From CAYGWP01 sp964353455 (GTDB lineage: Bacteria > Planctomycetota > Phycisphaerae > FEN-1346): a stretch of 17,878 nucleotides of DNA. Position 1 is the first letter of the stretch. The number at the start of each line of letters is the position of its first letter. Where the stretch lies: NCBI GenBank assembly GCA_964353455.1, contig CAYGWP010000039.1:1-17878 (forward strand), given 5' to 3'. A program made the translations under genes and the position numbers. This document shows positions 12,453-17,878 of this stretch, one piece after another. The notes under the pieces were generated by a model. It ran no database searches. It worked only from the letters and a program-made list of their open reading frames with translations, and had not been told where the DNA came from.

Positions 12453-13805
12453 ATGGCCAGCAGCCATGGCACGCCGATTTACATCACCGACCTCGGCGCC
12501 GTGAGCGGCACGGTGTGCACGGGGGTGATCCAGAAGGCGCTCGACGCGGCCGCCGACCGAGGCGCCACGGTGATCATCCCGCCCGGCACGTACACGGCCG
12601 GGACGCTGCACCTGAGGAACCGCGTGACGCTCGAGATCATGCCGGGGGCGACGCTCCTCGGGTCGGCCGACATCGACGACTACCCGCCGATGACGTGGGG
12701 CCACAACCGCGACCGCCAGCCGCACCACCTCCTGGTGCTTGACCGGGTGCACAACGTGACGATCCGCGGCGGCGGAACGATCGACGGCCTCGGCCCCGCG
12801 TTCTGGTGTCCGCAGACGGCGCCTCAGGCGTGGATCAAGCCGAAGGAGCACCGCGTCAGCCCGCTGATTGAAGCGGTCGGATGCATGGACCTCAGGATCG
12901 AGGACGTCGCCGTCACGAACTCGCCCGGCTGGACGGTCCACCTGAACCAGTGCGAGCGTGCGTTTCTCTCGCGCCTGCACATCCGGAACGACTTCTTCGG
13001 CCCCAACACCGATGGCATCGACATCAACGGATGCACCGACGTGATCGTCACCGGCTGCCGCATCGACACCGGAGACGACGCCGTCGTCCTGAAGTCCACG
13101 CCCGACAGCGGCCCGTGTCAGCGCATCCTCGTGTCCGACTGCTCGCTTCGCACCAATTGCGCGGGCCTGAAGATCGGCACCGAGACGGCCTACGACGTCC
13201 GCCAGGTGGTCTTCTCGAACTGCGTGGTCCACGATTGCACCCGGGCCGTGGCCCTGTACTCATACGACGGCGGCACGGTCGAGGACGTTTCTGTCACGGG
13301 CATCGTCTGCGACACGCTGAACCAGTGGTGGCTGAACCGGCCCATCCAGTTGTCGCTCCGCCGCCGCACGCCCGACACGCCGCGCGGCGCCATCCGGAAC
13401 GTGCTGATCTCCAACGTCATCGCCCGCACCGATGGCCGCGTGGTCCTCTGGGCCGAGGAGGGATCGATGCTCGAAAACATCACCATCCGTGGTGTCCGCC
13501 TGAGTTACGACAAGGTTGACGACCCGGTGCGGACCGCCGAGGCCGCCCGCGGCAGCCAGTTCAACCACGACAATCTCGATGCCAAGTCGGCCCGGGCAGC
13601 GGTCGTCGCCGACAACGTGCGGAACCTCGACCTCGCGGGCCTGGCCATCGACTGGCCCGCGAACTACGCCGGCCCCGACTTCCACGCCGTCTGGGGCCGC
13701 AACCTGCGCGGCGGCATGATTGATGCGCCTCTGGCGCCGCCCTCACGCGAAGGCGTCGAGAGGCTTCACCTCGAAGCGAGCGACATTCGCATCCGCGACG
13801 TTTAG
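12453..13805 (+). CDS. GH28-family glycoside hydrolase, second of a pair
   Basis: A 450-residue beta-helix GH28 protein. The N-terminus IYITDLGAVSGTVCTGVIQK leads into AGTLHLRNRVTLEIMPGATL, typical of bacterial GH28. Catalytic motifs: PNTDGID (184-190) and DTGDDAV (205-211). The His motif is replaced by RTNCAGLKIGTE (233-244), as in a subgroup of environmental GH28 proteins. ALYSYDGG lies at the R-I-K position. Only modestly similar to its neighbour, so this is an old duplication or two recruited enzymes. No signal peptide. The ribosome site is weak (GGATGG). It lies 48 bases after the first GH28 and is probably in the same transcript. It converges with the truncated dehydrogenase at 13812. 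Confidence 0.87.
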   Translation: MASSHGTPIYITDLGAVSGTVCTGVIQKALDAAADRGATVIIPPGTYTAGTLHLRNRVTLEIMPGATLLGSADIDDYPPMTWGHNRDRQPHHLLVLDRVHNVTIRGGGTIDGLGPAFWCPQTAPQAWIKPKEHRVSPLIEAVGCMDLRIEDVAVTNSPGWTVHLNQCERAFLSRLHIRNDFFGPNTDGIDINGCTDVIVTGCRIDTGDDAVVLKSTPDSGPCQRILVSDCSLRTNCAGLKIGTETAYDVRQVVFSNCVVHDCTRAVALYSYDGGTVEDVSVTGIVCDTLNQWWLNRPIQLSLRRRTPDTPRGAIRNVLISNVIARTDGRVVLWAEEGSMLENITIRGVRLSYDKVDDPVRTAEAARGSQFNHDNLDAKSARAAVVADNVRNLDLAGLAIDWPANYAGPDFHAVWGRNLRGGMIDAPLAPPSREGVERLHLEASDIRIRDV

Positions 13806-13811
13806 CGCGCT

Positions 13812-14042
13812 TCACGGTTGACCGCAGCACTCTCGAGAGTCGGCGGCAAGTTCCGGCGGCAGTCTCGGCGACTGGCGGCCGGTGACAATCACTTCGACAG
13901 ACCGGCACTTCGCAAGCAGCGTCGCCGCATCGAAAGTCTGCCAGTCGCCGAAGTCGTGGACCTCGTACCCCGCGCGCAGCGGCGCAAGCGTCTCGGCGTC
14001 CTTCAGGTACGGGTCCGACGCGAGGATTCCAAGCGGGATCAT
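13812..14042 (-). pseudogene. N-terminal stub of a 2-hydroxyacid dehydrogenase
   Basis: A 76-codon ORF beginning MIPLGILASDPYLKDAETLA and continuing VHDFGDWQTFDAATLLAKCR then VEVIVTGRQSPRLPPELAAD. This is the typical N-terminus of D-isomer-specific 2-hydroxyacid dehydrogenases (first lobe of the substrate domain, with the I-V-T-G segment), which are normally 310-340 residues. The NAD-binding domain is missing; similarity ends at about 13840, where a 12-base palindrome ACTCTCGAGAGT (13829-13840) occurs, and the frame stops nine codons later. Its ATG overlaps the stop of the upstream gene (ATGA at 14042-14039), so it was once translationally coupled to that gene. Probably cut by a deletion that brought in the GH28 pair. 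Confidence 0.6.
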
Positions 14043-16399
14043 TTCGTCTCCTGCGGAATTGTGTACGTGAACGCTGCCGTGTTCCAGTTGAGCGGGACCT
14101 CGCGGACTTCGCCCGGCAAGCCGTCGGGCGCCGGCAGGACCGACCCGAACCCCCAGCGGTCGGCGCCTGGGTGCTTCCATCCCCACCATGTGACGAGCGG
14201 CCAGATCGTCTTGGCGGGGTTCGACTTGGTGGCCTTCGTGTGCGATTGGACGGCTTGGGCGAGATACGTGTACGGCCCGGCGTTCTCGCGCTCAAGCCCC
14301 GCGACCATGGGCGTCGGTTCGCCCGGCGGGATGAGGCGGACCAGCCGTGCGGGCCGGCTCGTCCGGATGACCGCCAGGCAACTCGCGATGACCCCGGACG
14401 CCGGGCCGCTGAACTTCTCGGGCGGTGCGACCTTGGCCAACTCCGCCGGCGGCTCATTCAGGAGCAGCGACCTGAGTTGAACGAGGCTGGGCATGATGTG
14501 CGAATCGTTCGCGTATCGGCGCTTAGGCTCCCAGCGCTCGGTCAGCGTGTCCATTTCCCGCCGCACGTCGGCCGCCAGGAAATCGCGGTGGAACCGGCCC
14601 ACCTCCTCGCTCTTGAAGCGTACCCAGCGGTTGTTGTGCTGGCGTTCGCCGGTCTTGGCCGGCCAGGCGGGTCCGTCGATCTGCCATGCGGCGGTGTCGC
14701 CCCAGAGGTTCGTCAGGTACACCTCTTCGGGCATCGGCTCCATCGAGTGCCACGGCTGGTGCGCGCGGAAGTAGGCGGCGCCCCGCTGCTTGATCCAGTG
14801 GTGCGCGAGTTCCCGCGCAAACATGTAACATGCATAATCATACGTATCAATGTCGCCGACCCTGTAAGCCATGCGCGCCAGGGCCAGGCAGGGCGGGGCC
14901 TCGTCGCCCATCTCGGCTATGGCCTCGCGGCCGAAGGTGGCCCAGTGCGTCTCGGGCGGCGTGCAGAACAGCCGCCGCACCAGCGGCCACCGCTCGCGCA
15001 CCAGGTCCCAGTCGCCCGTGAAGTGGGCGTAGGCCCACAGGGTCTCAAGGAGGTTGGTCGAGAACTTGCCGGCGTCGCCCAGTACGCCCCAGGAGCCGAT
15101 GCCGGGGCCTTCGAGGATGAGGTACGCCCGTCCGCTGCCGCGCGGGAACTCCCGCTCCTTGAACCGCGCGGGCACGAGCACGTCATCGCGGAAGTACCGG
15201 CCGAGGCTCGCCAGGGCGGTCGTCCGGACGGCGTCGTCGTAGTACGGAAGGCCGCGGGCGTACCACTGGTCGCCCTGGATGGCCCAGCAGAAGTTGCCCA
15301 GCCCGCCGTGGTCGTAGTCGTAGCGGTCGGGCGACTTGAACTTCCGGCGGGCCGTCTCCCGCAGCCGCACCAGCGCCGCCTGCGCCACCGGGTCCGGGCC
15401 GGCAGGATCGGGCGCCTCCATCTCATGGATATATTGAAGAACGTGGAATGTCGCGTCCAGCGTGTCCGTCCCCTCCGCGCCCATGTACGGCCCATATGGA
15501 GTGAACATCTGCCTTTCCGCGAGCGGCCGCGAGTACCGCACCGGGAACTTCCCGTCCATCGAGGCCAGCGCAAGCGGCGGGCTGACCGGGGCGAACTTAA
15601 GGTGCGGCGTACGCCAGTCGTCGTTGACCGAAATCCACTCCATTCGCTGCCGGATCGTCACCGTGTCGGCAGCGCGGTCCACGCTGAAACTGTCCTCGCA
15701 GTAAACCGGGAATTCGCGCATCACGCTCCCCCACCAGCGGATGCGCTGGAGGACGTCCGCCGGCAGACCGGCCGACCATTCCCACGTCCGGATGCCCGAC
15801 GACGGCAGGCCATTGGCGGCCAGGAACTCGTGCCCCTTCTGCGGCGGCTTGTAGTAACCGTACAGCGGCATAAGGGGCGCGTACCCGGCGGGGCCCGCGA
15901 ACTCAAAGGCCAGCCCGCCCGCGTCGAACGTGACGGCGGCGGGCCGGTGTTCCAGGTACACTACCCAGGGGCTGTCCCAGTCGGCCCATCCCTCAGCGCC
16001 CGCGAACCAGACGAGGACCCAGCACTCGTTCATGGCGGCGGGGTTGATCGGTTCGCCGGGGCGGACGATGCGCGGGCCGGCTGCCGTGGCGTATGCCGCG
16101 TAGGTCGGGCCGCCGAGGCCGCCATCCTTCATGCGGGTGAAGAACGCCAGGTACTTCGTCGTCGAGTGGAAGAGCGTCGCCGGGCTGAGTTCCGTCTGGA
16201 TGAAGTGGAACGGGACCTTATTCCAGTCGGCCGGGGCGGAGCCCATCGGCCGGACCCGCGGAACCGTCTTGGGCGGCGCGCCGGTCGGCGGACCGTAGAG
16301 CGCCGGCGAGACGGCGGCCGGCGGCGCGGCATCCGCCGATGCTGCCAGCGCCACAACCACACCGATGAGCGCTGACCAAAGGCGACCGCATCGGACCAT
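14039..16399 (-). CDS. Large secreted protein, possible (alpha/alpha)6 six-hairpin glycosidase
   Basis: A 786-residue exported protein I cannot place in a named family. Start ATG at 16399 follows AGGGGAGA; the signal peptide is residues 1-25 (LWSALIGVVVALAASADAA). The first part (about 40-350) is rich in beta pattern and aromatic residues. The middle (about 380-600) is helical, with GNFCWAIQGDQWYARGLPYY and LLETLWAYAHFTGDWDLVRE (about 450), a pattern typical of six-hairpin glycosidases and lyases. WHSMEPMPEEVYLTNLWGDT near 546-566 may line an active site. The region after about 620 looks like a beta-sandwich. Context (GH28 genes, sulfatase, esterase, hydroxyacid dehydrogenase) supports glycan degradation in the periplasm. 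A reading frame extending up to 16777 is an overlap artefact with the DUF2400 gene. Confidence 0.75.
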   Translation of the reverse strand: MVRCGRLWSALIGVVVALAASADAAPPAAVSPALYGPPTGAPPKTVPRVRPMGSAPADWNKVPFHFIQTELSPATLFHSTTKYLAFFTRMKDGGLGGPTYAAYATAAGPRIVRPGEPINPAAMNECWVLVWFAGAEGWADWDSPWVVYLEHRPAAVTFDAGGLAFEFAGPAGYAPLMPLYGYYKPPQKGHEFLAANGLPSSGIRTWEWSAGLPADVLQRIRWWGSVMREFPVYCEDSFSVDRAADTVTIRQRMEWISVNDDWRTPHLKFAPVSPPLALASMDGKFPVRYSRPLAERQMFTPYGPYMGAEGTDTLDATFHVLQYIHEMEAPDPAGPDPVAQAALVRLRETARRKFKSPDRYDYDHGGLGNFCWAIQGDQWYARGLPYYDDAVRTTALASLGRYFRDDVLVPARFKEREFPRGSGRAYLILEGPGIGSWGVLGDAGKFSTNLLETLWAYAHFTGDWDLVRERWPLVRRLFCTPPETHWATFGREAIAEMGDEAPPCLALARMAYRVGDIDTYDYACYMFARELAHHWIKQRGAAYFRAHQPWHSMEPMPEEVYLTNLWGDTAAWQIDGPAWPAKTGERQHNNRWVRFKSEEVGRFHRDFLAADVRREMDTLTERWEPKRRYANDSHIMPSLVQLRSLLLNEPPAELAKVAPPEKFSGPASGVIASCLAVIRTSRPARLVRLIPPGEPTPMVAGLERENAGPYTYLAQAVQSHTKATKSNPAKTIWPLVTWWGWKHPGADRWGFGSVLPAPDGLPGEVREVPLNWNTAAFTYTIPQETK

Positions 16400-16498
16400 C
16401 AGCGTGTCTCCCCTTGAAAACGATGCCGCACAGCGGCTATCGTGAGGATGTCCGCAAATACTGTTACGCGGCCGAGCCGCGGAGGCAAGGGTTTTGTA

Positions 16499-17296
16499 AT
16501 GGTCAAACGCATGCGCGACGCGCTGGAAGACCTGTACCGGCGATACAACCGCCGAGAGTTCGTCCATCCCGACCCGCTGGAGTTCCTCTACCGCTACCCG
16601 GATGTGCGTGACCGCGAGGTGGCGGGCCTTGTGGCGGCGACGCTGGCCGTCGGGCGGGTGGCCCAGATTCTGCGCAGCGTGGCGGCTGTGCTCGAGCGGC
16701 TCTCGGACCGACCAGCCCGGTTCCTCGAAACCGTAAGTGCCCCCGTCCTCGGGCGGCGACTGGCGGACCTGAAGCACCGGTTCCTAACGGGCGAGAACCT
16801 TGCGGCCATGCTCTGGGGCGCCCGGTGCATCCTGCGCGAGCACGGGTCGCTGGAGGCGTGCTTCCTCGCCGGAATGAAGAAGGATGATGAGACGATACTG
16901 CCGGCGCTCGGGGCGTTCGTCGAGCAACTGACGTGCGGCCGCGATGGCCGGCACGGGCGGCTCATCACGCATCCCTGCCGCAAGAGCGCCTGCAAACGCC
17001 TGAACCTTTACCTGAGGTGGATGGTCCGCCGCGACGCTGTGGACCCCGGCGGGTGGGACGGCGTTTCGCCGGCGAAATTGGTCGTGCCGCTCGACGTGCA
17101 CATGCACCGCATCGGCCGCGCGCTTGGGCTGACGGACCGGAGCCAGGCGAACCTTGCGACGGCGCTCGAGATCACGGCGGCGTTCCGTCGGGTCTCTCCC
17201 GACGACCCGGTGAAGTACGATTTCGCGCTGACTCGCCTGGGGATCCGCACCGACACGGACCTTGATGCGTTCCTCCGCCGCTGCGGGCGAATCTAA
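16499..17296 (+). CDS. TIGR02757/DUF2400 family protein
   Basis: A 265-residue protein of the conserved TIGR02757 family, of unknown function and related in pattern to HhH-type DNA glycosylases. Family marks: YNRREFVHPDPLEFLYRYPD (near the N-terminus), VAATLAVGRVAQILRSV, then CRKSACKRLNLYLRWMVRRD, VVPLDVHMHRIGRALGL (the equivalent of the VDTHV segment in endonuclease III) and DDPVKYDFALTRLGI near the end. It is complete at both ends. ATG at 16499 was chosen with AAGG at 16487-16490; a GTG at 16442 in frame would extend it into the 5' region of the divergent secreted-protein gene. Intergenic space between the divergent genes is about 100 bases and must hold both promoters. Confidence 0.9.
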   Translation: MVKRMRDALEDLYRRYNRREFVHPDPLEFLYRYPDVRDREVAGLVAATLAVGRVAQILRSVAAVLERLSDRPARFLETVSAPVLGRRLADLKHRFLTGENLAAMLWGARCILREHGSLEACFLAGMKKDDETILPALGAFVEQLTCGRDGRHGRLITHPCRKSACKRLNLYLRWMVRRDAVDPGGWDGVSPAKLVVPLDVHMHRIGRALGLTDRSQANLATALEITAAFRRVSPDDPVKYDFALTRLGIRTDTDLDAFLRRCGRI

Positions 17297-17308
17297 TGCA
17301 GAATGTCT

Positions 17309-17407
17309 AAACGCAGAGACCGCAGAGGGCGCAGAGAACAGCAAACTAATTTAAGTAATAACATCTGTTAATAGAGATTTCTCCGCGCTCTCTGCGGCCT
17401 CTGCGTT
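17309..17407. terminator. Large imperfect inverted repeat between convergent genes
   Basis: Left arm 17309-17338 (AACGCAGAGACCGCAGAGGG then CGCAGAGAA) pairs with right arm 17379-17407, with three mismatches in 29 and an AT-rich 40-base loop. It lies between the convergent DUF2400 and kinase genes and could serve as a two-way terminator. It also matches an interspersed repeat word (ACGCAGAG / CTCTGCGT) common in environmental bacterial genomes, so it may be a mobile repeat. Confidence 0.6.
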
Positions 17408-17425
17408 CAAACGGAACGGGGAAAA

Positions 17426-17878
17426 TTACTCGTGAGGCGCTCGAAGCCCCGTGCGGTCGAGAGCGGCGATGAAGGCGCGGGCGGTCTTATAGCGGTCGGC
17501 GGGGCGCTTGGCGAGGGTCCCGGCGAGGATGCGGCAGAGCGATTCCGGCAGGTCCGGCGCGAAGTTCCGCGGGTCCGGCACCGGCTTATAGAGATGCATC
17601 TGCATAATTTGCACGACTTGCTGTGAGTTGGGAGCGATGAACGGCGGGCGACCGGCCAGCATCTCGTAGAACGTCGCACCAAGCGAGTAGATGTCCGTCC
17701 GATGGTCGGTGTCCGGGTCGCCGCGCACCTGCTCCGGCGAGATGTAGTAAGGCGTCCCGTAGGCCCTGCCGACTTCATCGAAGGCGGCGTCCAGGTCGGC
17801 GCTTCGCCGCGCCAGGCCCATGTCGGCGATCTTCACAACGCCCTCTTTCGTCAGGAGGATGTTGCCGGGCTTGATGTC
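17426..17878 (-). CDS. Ser/Thr protein kinase, C-terminal half (enters from the right edge)
   Basis: The visible 150 residues begin inside the catalytic loop, DIKPGNILLTKEGVVKIADM, so the HRD Asp, the following Lys and Asn are present. The DFG position reads DMG (in KIADMGLA). GTPYYISPEQ is the activation-loop end and SPE the APE equivalent. DIYSLGATFYEMLAGRPPF and the final LAKRPADRYKTARAFIAALD complete the C-lobe. The protein ends 12 residues after the domain, so there is no C-terminal membrane or sensor region; any sensor would be N-terminal and outside the window. DIYSLG and SPEQ are typical of Hanks-type bacterial kinases, which are abundant in planctomycetes. Confidence 0.93.
   Translation of the reverse strand, partial: DIKPGNILLTKEGVVKIADMGLARRSADLDAAFDEVGRAYGTPYYISPEQVRGDPDTDHRTDIYSLGATFYEMLAGRPPFIAPNSQQVVQIMQMHLYKPVPDPRNFAPDLPESLCRILAGTLAKRPADRYKTARAFIAALDRTGLRAPHE

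Noticed and set aside
14171..16375. A 734-codon plus-strand ORF opposite the secreted-protein gene
   Set aside because: Arg/Gly/Val-rich antisense shadow; the minus strand has the signal peptide, ribosome site and protein-like composition.

Overview
The window looks like chromosomal accessory DNA from a GC-rich, polysaccharide-degrading bacterium. A member of the Planctomycetota, perhaps a Phycisphaerae-like lineage, is the best guess. The reasons are a Tat-exported FGly-type sulfatase, a secreted sialate O-acetylesterase, two tandem GH28 pectinase-like genes, a Rex regulator, a DUF2400 protein, a Ser/Thr kinase of the type common in planctomycetes, and intergenic DNA full of short word-like repeats. 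There is no rRNA or tRNA to fix the taxonomy, so this is an inference from gene content.

Layout. Positions 1-192 hold the N-terminal part of an integrase-type transposase leaving the window on the minus strand. Positions 323-1780 encode a sulfatase. A gene-poor stretch (1781-2500) carries the start of a second, degenerate transposase. Positions 2537-3366 form a VapC-like PIN toxin locus whose first small partner gene has a one-base deletion, followed by a second, intact copy of that partner. Positions 3367-4240 are a graveyard: a methylase fragment (minus) butts against the C-terminal tail of a TPR protein (plus), followed by a glycoside-hydrolase-like C-terminal tail (minus). Positions 4241-6923 (minus) form a compact three-gene operon: Dam-like adenine methyltransferase, ParB/Spo0J-like protein, and a phosphoribosyltransferase-like protein. 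It looks visibly poorer in GC than its surroundings and is the best candidate for an undescribed conflict or defence system. Positions 6924-8300 have no convincing gene. They hold repeat words and a structured element made of two 33-bp dyads flanking helically phased A-tracts and a 16-bp palindrome.

From 8329 on the DNA is ordinary catabolic chromosome: a promoter and sialate O-acetylesterase (8407-9969), a terminator, rex with a clear promoter and a 40-codon overlapping ORF (10194-10951), then two GH28 genes (11091-13805). On the minus strand are a large uncharacterised secreted protein (16399-14039) and a truncated 2-hydroxyacid dehydrogenase overlapping its stop codon (14042-13812). Divergent from that pair is a DUF2400/TIGR02757 gene (16499-17296). 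A large inverted repeat separates it from the C-terminal half of a Ser/Thr kinase that enters from the right edge on the minus strand.

How the genes fit together: the sulfatase, esterase, GH28 pair and large secreted protein fit stepwise removal of sulfate and acetyl groups and cleavage of uronic-acid-containing glycans. Rex suggests redox (NADH/NAD+) control nearby. The left half is a zone of insertion, deletion and decay where mobile DNA, a toxin-antitoxin locus and a putative defence operon have accumulated.
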